Source: Hymenobacter metallilatus
Lineage (GTDB): Bacteria > Bacteroidota > Bacteroidia > Cytophagales > Hymenobacteraceae
DNA: 64,000 nucleotides
Direction of reading: 5' to 3'
Assembly (NCBI RefSeq): GCF_003944705.1
Contig: NZ_RWIS01000005.1
Coordinates: 1-64,000 of the forward strand
A program made the position numbers and the translations under genes. Below, in pieces: positions 8,693 to 18,207 of this stretch (the stretch's first letter is position 1; each line of letters opens with the position of its first letter). Under the pieces are notes generated by a model. The model saw only the letters and a program-made list of their open reading frames with translations. It was not told where the DNA came from and made no database searches.

Positions 8693-8877
8693 ATTTTATC
8701 TTGAAAAACAGCCGTTTGAAAGGTTTTTTGATAGCTCACCTATCTTGATGGATGTTCTATATTCGATAGTAAGTACTCCCTAACCCCTATACGTGCCGCT
8801 TTACAACTTGGTACTACACGAGTAGGTAGAGTAGGGTAATAATTGAATTTTTCTAATTCAGGCTTCTGGTCTTCGTT

Positions 8878-10128
8878 ATGTTGCACACCATGCGCTGGTT
8901 TGGTCCTCAGGATCCGGTTCCGCTTCATTCTATCCGGCAGGCGGGGTGCACGGGTGTGGTTACGGCCTTGCACCAGGTGCCAGTAGGAGAGGTATGGCCG
9001 GTGGCGGAAATCCGGCGCCGCCAGCAGCTGATTGAGGCCGACAACGCGCAGTACTCGCCCTTGCACTGGGCCGTAGTAGAAAGCCTGCCAGTGCACGAGG
9101 ATATTAAAAAAGGCCGGCCCGAGCGGGCCCGGTACATTGCCAGTTACCAAGCGTCGCTGCGCAACCTAGCTGCCTGTGGCATCCGCACGGTGTGCTACAA
9201 CTTTATGCCGGTGCTGGACTGGTCGCGCACCAACCTGCGCTACCAGATGCCCGATGGCTCCCGCGCCTTGCGCTTTGTGTGGCAGGATTTTGCGGTGTTC
9301 GACCTGTGCATTCTGGGTCGCCCCGGCGCGGAGCAGGATTACGAAGCCGCAGTGGTCGAGGCTGCCCGCTCCCAGTTTGCCACGATGAGTGAGGCCGAAA
9401 AAGCGGAGCTGACAAGCAACGTGCTGCTGGGCCTGCCCGGCTCAGAGGAAACCTTTCAATTGGCCGATTTTCAGCGGGTGCTGGATGAATACGCCGCCGT
9501 GGATGCCAAGGCGCTGCGCGAGAACCTCCACTACTTCCTGCGGGAAGTGGGGCCGGTGGCCGAGGAAGTCGGCGTGAATCTGTGCATCCATCCCGACGAC
9601 CCGCCGTTTCCGCTGCTGGGCCTGCCCCGGGTAGTAAGCACCGAAGCCGACCTGCTGGGTTTGCTGCAGGCCTACGACTCGCCGGCCAACGGCCTCACGT
9701 TCTGCACCGGCTCCCTGGGTGTGCGCCCCGATAACGACCTGGCGGGCATAGTGGAGCGCCTTGGGCACCGCATTCATTTTGTGCATCTGCGCGCCACCAA
9801 GCGTGAGGAAAACCCGCGCAACTTCCATGAGGCCGACCACCTGGCCGGCGACGTGGATATGTACGCCGTGGTGCGTGCCCTAGTACAGGAGGAGCTGCGC
9901 CGCGCCGCTAATGGCCAGGAAGATGCCCAGCTGCCCATGCGCCCCGACCACGGCCACCAGATGCTCGACGACCTGGAAAAACGCACCTACCCCGGCTACT
10001 CGGCCATTGGGCGGCTGCGGGGGCTGGCTGAGCTACGGGGCCTGGAGCTGGGCGTACGCCGGGCCCTGGCCGAAGCCCCACCTGCTACCGCCGACTACCG
10101 GGACAGGACTACTGCCCGCTTCGTTTAA
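8878..10128 (+). CDS. uxuA: Mannonate dehydratase
   Basis: [86 protein letters not shown]. Confidence 0.95.
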   Translation: MLHTMRWFGPQDPVPLHSIRQAGCTGVVTALHQVPVGEVWPVAEIRRRQQLIEADNAQYSPLHWAVVESLPVHEDIKKGRPERARYIASYQASLRNLAACGIRTVCYNFMPVLDWSRTNLRYQMPDGSRALRFVWQDFAVFDLCILGRPGAEQDYEAAVVEAARSQFATMSEAEKAELTSNVLLGLPGSEETFQLADFQRVLDEYAAVDAKALRENLHYFLREVGPVAEEVGVNLCIHPDDPPFPLLGLPRVVSTEADLLGLLQAYDSPANGLTFCTGSLGVRPDNDLAGIVERLGHRIHFVHLRATKREENPRNFHEADHLAGDVDMYAVVRALVQEELRRAANGQEDAQLPMRPDHGHQMLDDLEKRTYPGYSAIGRLRGLAELRGLELGVRRALAEAPPATADYRDRTTARFV

Positions 10129-10153
10129 CCGCTCCTTACTTGCCTTTCTACCC

Positions 10154-12256
10154 ATGCTGCTCCGGCTTCTCTTCTTACTTCTGCTGGTTATCGGCCCCCA
10201 GGCCGGGGCGTGGGCCGATGACGGCTACCGCCTGTGGCTGAAGTACGACCAGCTGCCGGAGGCAGGGCTACGCAAGGAGTGGCAGGCACAGACCAACAGC
10301 ATCCGTATCGATCAGAATGTGGGACCCACCCTGCAAACCGCCGCGCACGAGCTGCAACTCGGGCTGCAAGGCTTGCTGGGACGCCCGGTGCCGGTAGGGG
10401 CGGCACCGGGCGGCAAGGGCCACCTCCGCCTCCGCGTAGCGCCCGATGCCGCACTGGGCCAGGAAGGCTACCGCATCAGTTACCAGAACGGTGGGCTGGA
10501 AATCACCGGCTCTACCGAAACGGCGGTGCTCTACGGCTGCTTTGCCCTGCTGCGGCAGGTGCAAACCGGACAGCGCCCCGCCGGCCTCCGCCTCAGCAGC
10601 CAGCCTCGCATTCGGTACCGCCTGCTTAACCACTGGGATAACCCCAACGGCACCGTGGAGCGCGGCTACGCCGGTTCCAGCATCTGGAAGTGGCAGGAGC
10701 TGCCCGAGGTGCTCGACCCACGCTACCAGGACTACGCCCGCGCCAACGCCTCCATTGGCCTCAACGGGGTGGTGCTTAACAACGTCAACGCCTCAGCCCG
10801 CTACCTCACGCCCGAGTACCTGCGCAAAGTGGCGGCCGTGGCTGGCGTGCTGCGCCCCTACGGCCAGCGGGTATACCTCTCGGTGCTCTGGGCCGCGCCC
10901 AAAGTGATTGGGGGGCTGAAAACCTCCGACCCCCTCGAGCCGCAGGTGCAGGCGTGGTGGAAAGCCCGCACCGACGAAATCTACAAGACTATTCCCGACT
11001 TCGGGGGCTTTCTGGTGAAGGCTAACTCCGAGGGCGAGCCGGGCCCCCAGGACTACAGCCGCACCCATGCCGACGGGGCCAATATGCTGGCCCGGGCCCT
11101 TGGCCAGCACGATGGCATTGTAATGTGGCGTGCTTTCGTATACAAAGCCGGCAGTGGCGACCGGTTCCGGCAGGCCTACGAGGAGTTTCAGCCACTGGAT
11201 GGCCAGTTTGCCGACAAGGTGCTGGTGCAGGTGAAAAACGGCCCGATTGACTTTCAGGCCCGGGAGCCGTTTCACCCGCTGTTTGGGGCTATGCCCCGCA
11301 CTCCGCTGGTGCTGGAAGTGCAGCTTACGCAGGAGTACCTGGGCTTTGCCACCCACGCTGTGTATTTGGGGCCGCTGATTAAGGAGTGTTTGGAGGCCGA
11401 TACGCACCGGCAGGGCCCTGGCTCCACGGTGGCGAAGGTGGTGGATGGCACACTGGAAAAGCACAGCCTCAGCGGTATTGCGGGCGTGGCCAACATTGGC
11501 TCCGACCGGAACTGGACCGGCCACCCGGTGGGGCAGGCTAACTGGTACGCTTTCGGGCGGCTGGCCTGGGACCATACGTTGCGCTCCGAGGACCTGGCCC
11601 GGGAATGGACCCGCATGACGTTGACCCGGGAGCCGGCCGCCGTAGCTGCTATTCTGCCCTTACTCAACCAGTCGCGGGCCATATACGTGCGCTACACCAC
11701 GCCCCTGGGGCTGCACCACATCATGGGCCAGAGCCTGCACTACGGCCCCGAGCCCTGGCTGTCCCAAAGCGCCCGGCCCGACTGGACCTCAGTGTACTAC
11801 CACAAAGCCGATGCCCAAGGGCTGGGCTTCGACCGCACCGCCACCGGCTCCGATGCCCTGGCGCTGTACGCCCCTGGTGCCCGCCACCTGTGGGCCAACC
11901 CTGCTACCTGCCCGCCCGATTACCTGCTCTGGTTTCATCATGTGGGCTGGGGGCAGCCGCTAAGCACTGGCCGTACCCTCTGGGACGAGCTAACCACCCG
12001 CTACTACTCCGGCACCGACTCAGTGCGCTGGATGCAGCAGCAGTGGGAGCTGGCCAAACCCGCCCTGGACCCGCAGTTGTACGCCGATGTGGCCGCCCGC
12101 CTGCGCGTGCAGCACCGCGAGGCCCAGTGGTGGCGTGATGCCTGCGTGCTCTACTTCCAAGAGTTTGCCCGGCGGCCGTTGCCGCCCACGCTTACCCCAC
12201 CTGCCCGGCCCCTGGCCGAAATCAAGGAGCTGGTCGACATCTACCAGCTGCGCTAA
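10154..12256 (+). CDS. GH67 alpha-glucuronidase, secreted
   Basis: Signal peptide MLLRLLFLLLLVIGPQAGAWA; DGYRLWLKYD, GFLVKANSEGEPGPQDYSRTHADGANMLARAL, VMWRAFVY. Start placed at 10154 rather than ORF start 9911. Confidence 0.92.
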   Translation: MLLRLLFLLLLVIGPQAGAWADDGYRLWLKYDQLPEAGLRKEWQAQTNSIRIDQNVGPTLQTAAHELQLGLQGLLGRPVPVGAAPGGKGHLRLRVAPDAALGQEGYRISYQNGGLEITGSTETAVLYGCFALLRQVQTGQRPAGLRLSSQPRIRYRLLNHWDNPNGTVERGYAGSSIWKWQELPEVLDPRYQDYARANASIGLNGVVLNNVNASARYLTPEYLRKVAAVAGVLRPYGQRVYLSVLWAAPKVIGGLKTSDPLEPQVQAWWKARTDEIYKTIPDFGGFLVKANSEGEPGPQDYSRTHADGANMLARALGQHDGIVMWRAFVYKAGSGDRFRQAYEEFQPLDGQFADKVLVQVKNGPIDFQAREPFHPLFGAMPRTPLVLEVQLTQEYLGFATHAVYLGPLIKECLEADTHRQGPGSTVAKVVDGTLEKHSLSGIAGVANIGSDRNWTGHPVGQANWYAFGRLAWDHTLRSEDLAREWTRMTLTREPAAVAAILPLLNQSRAIYVRYTTPLGLHHIMGQSLHYGPEPWLSQSARPDWTSVYYHKADAQGLGFDRTATGSDALALYAPGARHLWANPATCPPDYLLWFHHVGWGQPLSTGRTLWDELTTRYYSGTDSVRWMQQQWELAKPALDPQLYADVAARLRVQHREAQWWRDACVLYFQEFARRPLPPTLTPPARPLAEIKELVDIYQLR

Positions 12257-12279
12257 TCCACTGCCTTATCATCTCCCGC

Positions 12280-13092
12280 ATGGCACAACTCAACTCCCTT
12301 GTTTCGGCACAGCCCCAGCCCAACGGGCAGCACCATTCCAACCCGTTTTCCCTGGAAGGCAAGCTGGCCCTGGTAACCGGCGGCGGCACCGGTATCGGGC
12401 TGGAAATTGCCCGCTGCATGAGCCTGGCCGGGGCTACGGTCATCATTACGGGCCGCCGCGAGGCCGTGCTGCAGGAGGCCGTAGCCGATCTGGGCAGCTC
12501 GGTGCATTACCTCACCAACGACGTGTGTGAGCTGGACCAGCTCGACGGCCTCGTAAACCACATTGAGGCTAGCTACGGCCCCATTGACATTTTGGTAAAC
12601 AATGCCGGAGTGAACATGAAAAAACCAGCCCTGGAAGTAACGGACGCCGAATTCAACCGCATCATTCAAACCAACCTCAACGCTGTGTTTGCCCTTACCC
12701 GGGCCTGTGCCCGGCACATGGTGGCCCGCAAAAGCGGCGTGATTCTGATGATTTCCTCCATGGCAGCCTACTATGGTATTGATCGGGTAGTAGCCTACGC
12801 CGCGTCCAAATCGGCGGTGGAGGGAATGGTGAAGGTGCTGGCCTCGGAGTTTTCCAAGGACAATGTGCGGGTAAATGCCATTGCCCCCGGCTTCATCGAA
12901 ACCGAAATGAGCCGCACCGCCATGAACTCCGACCCTGACCGCCGCGACCGGGCCATGCGCCGCACGCCCATGGGCAAGTTCGGTCAGCCCCAGGATATCG
13001 GCCACGCCGCCGTGTTCCTGGCCTCCGAGGCGGCCCGTTACATCACCGGGGCTTCGCTGCCCGTGGATGGCGGCAATTCCATCGGCTTTTAG
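12280..13092 (+). CDS. SDR family oxidoreductase (candidate D-mannonate oxidoreductase/fructuronate reductase)
   Basis: ALVTGGGTGIGLEIAR, NNAGVNMKKP, YAASKSAVEGM; placed after uxuA and GH67. Confidence 0.85.
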   Translation: MAQLNSLVSAQPQPNGQHHSNPFSLEGKLALVTGGGTGIGLEIARCMSLAGATVIITGRREAVLQEAVADLGSSVHYLTNDVCELDQLDGLVNHIEASYGPIDILVNNAGVNMKKPALEVTDAEFNRIIQTNLNAVFALTRACARHMVARKSGVILMISSMAAYYGIDRVVAYAASKSAVEGMVKVLASEFSKDNVRVNAIAPGFIETEMSRTAMNSDPDRRDRAMRRTPMGKFGQPQDIGHAAVFLASEAARYITGASLPVDGGNSIGF

Positions 13093-13142
13093 CCAACGGC
13101 TTTCCTCTGCTTAAACATCCCACAGTTTAATTCCCACAGTTC

Positions 13143-16100
13143 ATGTACACACCACTACGCAAAACGGCCCTGGGCCTGAGCTGGCCGCTCCTAACGGCCG
13201 TTGGCTTTCCGCTCGCCAGCTCGCTGCTGCCAGCCGGCAGCGCGTTTGCTCAAACGGGGCAGACGATTTCCGGTAAAATCACCAGTCTGGATACCGGCGA
13301 GGGGCTGCCGGGCGTGACCATCATTCAGAAGGGAACCACCAACGGTGTTTCCACCTCGGCCGATGGCAGTTTCACGCTGACCGCGCCCCAGGGCAGTACG
13401 CTGGTGATTAGTGCCATTGGCTTCAACAGCCAGGAGGTACAGGTGTCAGGTAGCTCGCTGTCCATTCGATTGGCTACCAACACTACGGCCCTTAACGAGG
13501 TGCAAGTGGTGGGCTACGGGACGCAGAAGAAAAGCCAGGTAACGGGCGCTATTTCGTCGGTGAGCGAGCAGGCCCTGCGCGACGTGCCGGTGGCCAACAT
13601 CGGGCAGGCACTGCAGGGCCGTGCGGCGGGCGTCAACATCAGCAGCGCCAATACCACGCCCGGGCAGGCCCCGGTGATCCGCATCCGGGGTAACCGCTCC
13701 TTTGCCGGCTCCAACGACCCGCTGCTGGTAGTGGACGGCGTACCCTTCGACGGCAGCCTGAACGATTTGAACCCCGACGACATTACCTCACTGGAAGTGC
13801 TGAAAGATGCTTCCTCGACGGCTATTTACGGGGCCCGCGGCGCCAACGGCGTTATCCTTATCACCACCAAGCGCGGCAAAGCCGGTGCCCCCCGCGCCAC
13901 CTACAGCGCCTACTACGGCGTGAAGAAAGCCTACGGGCGCTACGACCTGCAGAACGGGCAGGAGTACTTCAACTTCCGCTCGGAGGCCTTCCGGGCCGCC
14001 GGCCTGGACCCGAACACGGCCGCCGGCTTCCTTACCGACGACGAGAAGGCCAACCTCGCCGCCGGCCGCGACTTCGACTACCAGGACCTGCTGTATCAGA
14101 ACGGCCGTATCCAGAACCACGCTCTGGGCCTGAGCGGCGGCACCGAGCAGACCCAGTACTCGGCCTCGCTGGGCTATTACGATGAAACTGCCATTGTGCC
14201 GGTGCAGGGTATCAAGCGCTACTCCCTGCGCGGTACCCTCGACCAGCAGATCGGCAAGCGGGTAAAGGCGGGGCTGAACACGCTCAATACCTTCACCCAG
14301 CAGAAAGATCCGGGTCTGAACAATATGTACAACATATTGACCTCCAGTCCGCTGGCTACGCCCTACAACCCTGATGGTACGCCCAAGCTCTACCCCGTAG
14401 ACGGCGAAACTGCCTACGCAAACCCGCTGACCAACTATATCCCTAATGGCCGCCTGGACCAGCGCCGGCGCATCCGCACGTTCAACAGCCTGTACGCGCA
14501 GGTGAACCTGCTCAAGGGCCTCGACTACCGCTTTAACCTGGGCCTGGACGCCCGCGCCGAGTTCAACGAAAACTTCGGGGCCAGCGGCACTACCATCCGC
14601 GGTAACCAGCAAAGCGCGGCGGGGCGCTCCACCAACACGGCGTTTAACCTACTGGCCGAGAACCTGCTGCTTTACAACCGCACGTTCGCCGAAAAGCACG
14701 ACGTGAACTTCACCGGCCTCTACAGCTGGCAGGGCTTCCGCAACGATGGTTTCGGCACCGGTGCCCAGAACCTGCTGGCCAACTACCAGCTGGCCTCTAA
14801 CCTGGGCACCGGCACCCCCACCTCGGCCACCAGCTTCGAAGGGAAATGGGACATTATTTCCTACATGGGCCGCCTCAACTACGCCTATGACAACCGCTAC
14901 TCCATCACGGCTACGGTGCGCGTGGATGGCTCCTCGCGCCTGTCGAGTAACATTTACCGGGCTTTTCCCTCGGCGGCCGTGGCCTGGAACCTGGCCAATG
15001 AGTCGTTTATGCAAAGCCGCAGCTGGATCAGCAGTCTGAAGCTGCGCGCCAGCTACGGCCGCACCGGCAGCACCGCCGTAAACCCCTACCAGACGCTCGG
15101 CTCCCTCGGCACGGGCCTGGGTAACGGCTATTATAACTTCGGCGCAACCGGGGTGGCGGGCGTGCGCCCGGCCAGCATCCCGAACCCCAACCTGGGCTGG
15201 GAATACACCGGTACCACCAACTTTGGCCTCGATTTCGGCTTCTTCAACAACCGCGTAAGCGGCTCTATTGAAGTGTATCAGCAGCGCACCAACGACCTGC
15301 TGCTGCCCGATGCCCTGCCCACTTCCAGCGGCTACGGCTCGTTTACGCGCAACATTGGCAAAACCCAGAACCGCGGCTTAGAGGTGAGCCTGACCACGGT
15401 GAACGTGCGCACGGAAAGCGGCTTCGAATGGTCGTCGGACTGGAATTTTACCCGCAACCGCGAGCAGGTGCTGGATCTGGGCCTGGGCCTGGATGAAAGC
15501 GGCAACCAGCGCAGCGACATCAGCAACCAGCGCTTCATCGGCCAGCCGCTGTACGTGTTCTACGACTACAAGTACGCGGGCATCTGGCAGGCAGATGAGG
15601 CCGCCGCCGCCACGCGCGCCGGTACCCGCGTGGGGCAGGTGAAAATTCAGGACCTGAACGGCAACGGGGTGGTGGATGCCGGCGACCGGCAGATCATCGG
15701 CTCGCGCCAGCCCAAGTTTGAGGCTGGTACCACGCAGCGCTTCCGCTTTAAGGGCTTCGACCTGAACGCCGTGGCCCTGACCCGGGTAGGTGCTACCATC
15801 ATCGACCCGGTGCTGTACTCGCCTGCCTACTTCACTACCTACAGCGGCCGCCGCAACCAGGTGAACCTGCCGTACTGGACGCCCGCTACCCCGGGCAACC
15901 GCTACCCGCAGCCCAACCAGAGCTACTTCGGTGACTTTGTGCCCAACGCGCAGTCGCTGGCCTACCTGAGCGGCACCTTCATCAAGGTGCGCAGCATTGA
16001 TCTGGGCTATACCCTGCCGCAAAGCCTCGTGAGCCGGGCCAAGATGAGCACGGCCCGCATTTACGTGCAGGTGCAGAACCCGCTGATCTGGTCGCCGGAA

Positions 16101-16301
16101 GAGTACTTCAAAAATAACAAAGCCATTGACCCCGATGCGCTGTCGTACTCCACGCGCTTCAGCGGCAGCACCGCCGTCAACAACGGCATCGCCTTCGCCG
16201 AGGGCGACCTGAACAGCGGCGTGAACAACGGCCTGGCCGGCCGGGGCGTGAACTACCCCACTACCCGCTCCTTTATTGTGGGCATCAACGTGGGCTTCTA
16301 A
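13143..16301 (+). CDS. SusC/RagA family TonB-linked outer membrane protein
   Basis: CarboxypepD_reg-like N-terminus, plug motif NEVQVVGYGTQKKSQVTGAISSV, LLVVDGVPFDGSLNDLNPDDITSLEVLKDASSTAIYGARGANGVILITTKRGK. Confidence 0.97.
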   Translation: MYTPLRKTALGLSWPLLTAVGFPLASSLLPAGSAFAQTGQTISGKITSLDTGEGLPGVTIIQKGTTNGVSTSADGSFTLTAPQGSTLVISAIGFNSQEVQVSGSSLSIRLATNTTALNEVQVVGYGTQKKSQVTGAISSVSEQALRDVPVANIGQALQGRAAGVNISSANTTPGQAPVIRIRGNRSFAGSNDPLLVVDGVPFDGSLNDLNPDDITSLEVLKDASSTAIYGARGANGVILITTKRGKAGAPRATYSAYYGVKKAYGRYDLQNGQEYFNFRSEAFRAAGLDPNTAAGFLTDDEKANLAAGRDFDYQDLLYQNGRIQNHALGLSGGTEQTQYSASLGYYDETAIVPVQGIKRYSLRGTLDQQIGKRVKAGLNTLNTFTQQKDPGLNNMYNILTSSPLATPYNPDGTPKLYPVDGETAYANPLTNYIPNGRLDQRRRIRTFNSLYAQVNLLKGLDYRFNLGLDARAEFNENFGASGTTIRGNQQSAAGRSTNTAFNLLAENLLLYNRTFAEKHDVNFTGLYSWQGFRNDGFGTGAQNLLANYQLASNLGTGTPTSATSFEGKWDIISYMGRLNYAYDNRYSITATVRVDGSSRLSSNIYRAFPSAAVAWNLANESFMQSRSWISSLKLRASYGRTGSTAVNPYQTLGSLGTGLGNGYYNFGATGVAGVRPASIPNPNLGWEYTGTTNFGLDFGFFNNRVSGSIEVYQQRTNDLLLPDALPTSSGYGSFTRNIGKTQNRGLEVSLTTVNVRTESGFEWSSDWNFTRNREQVLDLGLGLDESGNQRSDISNQRFIGQPLYVFYDYKYAGIWQADEAAAATRAGTRVGQVKIQDLNGNGVVDAGDRQIIGSRQPKFEAGTTQRFRFKGFDLNAVALTRVGATIIDPVLYSPAYFTTYSGRRNQVNLPYWTPATPGNRYPQPNQSYFGDFVPNAQSLAYLSGTFIKVRSIDLGYTLPQSLVSRAKMSTARIYVQVQNPLIWSPEEYFKNNKAIDPDALSYSTRFSGSTAVNNGIAFAEGDLNSGVNNGLAGRGVNYPTTRSFIVGINVGF

Positions 16302-16344
16302 TTTCTTCCCTCAACTTTTCCGGCGCTCCGGCGCCTCTTCTCCT

Positions 16345-18111
16345 ATGAAAAAGCTACTTCTTACCGGTACGGCTCTGGCGTTGCTGCTGGCAGCTACCAG
16401 CTGCGACAAGGACACCCTAGTGGAAGACCCCCGCTCGGTACTGGTGCCCGGCTTCTTTGGTACCCCCGACGGCATTCAGGCCGGACTGGTGGGTGTATAC
16501 TCGGGCCTGCGCAACGTCACCGCCGACCAGGGCGGCTCGAACTTTATGTCGCAGGGAACCGATGAGTTCATGCGCGGCTTTGGTGCCTCCAATGGTTTCG
16601 AGGACTACAACGCGGGCGAGATGAGCTCGACCAACGGCACCGCCACCAACCTCTGGAACGCCTTCTACGGCAACATTAACACGGCCAACGGCGTGCTGCA
16701 GTACGCCGGCACGGTGCAGGGACTGTCGCCGGCCGCCGTGAACCAGATTGTGGCCGAAACCAAGGTGCTGCGCGCCTGGAACTACTTCTACCTGGTGCAG
16801 TCTTTCGGCGACGTGCCGCTGATGCTCAAGTTTGTGGACACGCCCACCAAGGACATTGTGCGGGCCCCGCTGGCCGACGTGTACAGTGCCATTATTACGG
16901 ACCTGAACGATGCCCTCAACCCCACTACAGGCATTGCCAATACGGCAGCCCAGCCCGGCCGCGTGACGCGCGCCACGGCTCTGCACCTGCTGGCTAAAGT
17001 GCACCTGACCCGCGCCACCTCCTCGGCCCGCGCCGCCGACGACTACGCCAAGGCGGCTCAATATGCTGAGGAACTGATCCGAGATGCCTCCAAGTATGGC
17101 AAGGGGCTGGAAGCCGATCCGGGTCTGGTATTCGCCGAAGGCAATGAGAACGGCAGAGAGGTACTGATGAATGTGCAGTTCAATGCCGACCCTGTGTTCA
17201 CGGGCATTTCTGATAACGGGGCAGGCGGCGCCGGCCAGAACCAGACCAACTTTCTGTTCCGGGTGCGCTACGACCTGCTGCCGAACGTGGCCCGCAGCAT
17301 CCAGTACGGCCGTCCTTTCGGCCGCCTGGGCTCCACACCCTACCTGCTCGACTCCTACAAGCTGGCTTCGGAAACTACGCCGCGGCAGTGGCGCACCACC
17401 GATACCCGCTACGCCAAGTGGTTCTCCACGCTGTGGCTGGTGAACAGCGTGGGTGGTAACGGCGGCACGGCCTTCAACCCCCGCGCCGTGGTGGGCGACA
17501 CGGCTGCCTGGTATGCCGGCCGCGAGCTGACGGCCGCCGAGCAGGCCCGCATCAACAGCCGCCCCAACGGCCGCTTCGTAGTGGGCACGCCCAGCACCTA
17601 CACCACCAACTTCTCGCCCTACATCAACAAGTATGACGATGCCACCCGCGCGGCCGTCAATAACAGCTCCGACCGGCCGCTGATTTTCTACCGCTTGGCC
17701 GAAACCTACCTCATTGCAGCCGAGGCCAATATGTACCTGGGCCGGACCACTGAGGCCGTGAACCAGCTCAACATCATCCGCCGCCGCGCCGCCGCGCCCG
17801 GCCGCGCCGCCCAGATGGAAATTACGGCTACACAGCTGAACATCGACTTCATTCTGGAAGAGCGCACCCGCGAGCTGTGCGGCGAGTTTACCCGCTGGTA
17901 CGACCTGGTGCGCACCGGCAAGCTGGTAGAGCGCGTGAAGCGGTATGTGCCGGCCTACGTGGGCTCCAAACCCTCGCCCATCCCCGGCGGCACCGACCAG
18001 TACGGCTCCAACGCGGCCCGCAACATCCAGCCCTTCCACGTGCTGCGCCCCATTCCGCAGCAGGAGATTGACCGCACCAGCGGTAAAATCACCCAGAATA
18101 CCGGCTACTAA
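16345..18111 (+). CDS. RagB/SusD family nutrient uptake outer membrane protein
   Basis: Lipoprotein start MKKLLLTGTALALLLAATSCDKD; C-terminal LAETYLIAAEANMYLGRTTEAVNQLNIIRRRAA, ILEERTRELCGEFTRWYDLVRTG. Confidence 0.96.
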   Translation: MKKLLLTGTALALLLAATSCDKDTLVEDPRSVLVPGFFGTPDGIQAGLVGVYSGLRNVTADQGGSNFMSQGTDEFMRGFGASNGFEDYNAGEMSSTNGTATNLWNAFYGNINTANGVLQYAGTVQGLSPAAVNQIVAETKVLRAWNYFYLVQSFGDVPLMLKFVDTPTKDIVRAPLADVYSAIITDLNDALNPTTGIANTAAQPGRVTRATALHLLAKVHLTRATSSARAADDYAKAAQYAEELIRDASKYGKGLEADPGLVFAEGNENGREVLMNVQFNADPVFTGISDNGAGGAGQNQTNFLFRVRYDLLPNVARSIQYGRPFGRLGSTPYLLDSYKLASETTPRQWRTTDTRYAKWFSTLWLVNSVGGNGGTAFNPRAVVGDTAAWYAGRELTAAEQARINSRPNGRFVVGTPSTYTTNFSPYINKYDDATRAAVNNSSDRPLIFYRLAETYLIAAEANMYLGRTTEAVNQLNIIRRRAAAPGRAAQMEITATQLNIDFILEERTRELCGEFTRWYDLVRTGKLVERVKRYVPAYVGSKPSPIPGGTDQYGSNAARNIQPFHVLRPIPQQEIDRTSGKITQNTGY

Positions 18112-18124
18112 ATCTGGTTCGGAC

Positions 18125-18155
18125 GGGGCCTCCTTTCCGTTGGGAAGGAGGCCCC
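18125..18155. terminator. GC-rich hairpin downstream of susD without a T-tract
   Basis: GGGGCCTCCTTTCCGTTGGGAAGGAGGCCCC. Confidence 0.55.
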
Positions 18156-18207
18156 CAGGCCGTGCCGCGGCTTTTGCTTCTTCCTTATACCTGCTTCCCC
18201 TTCTTCT

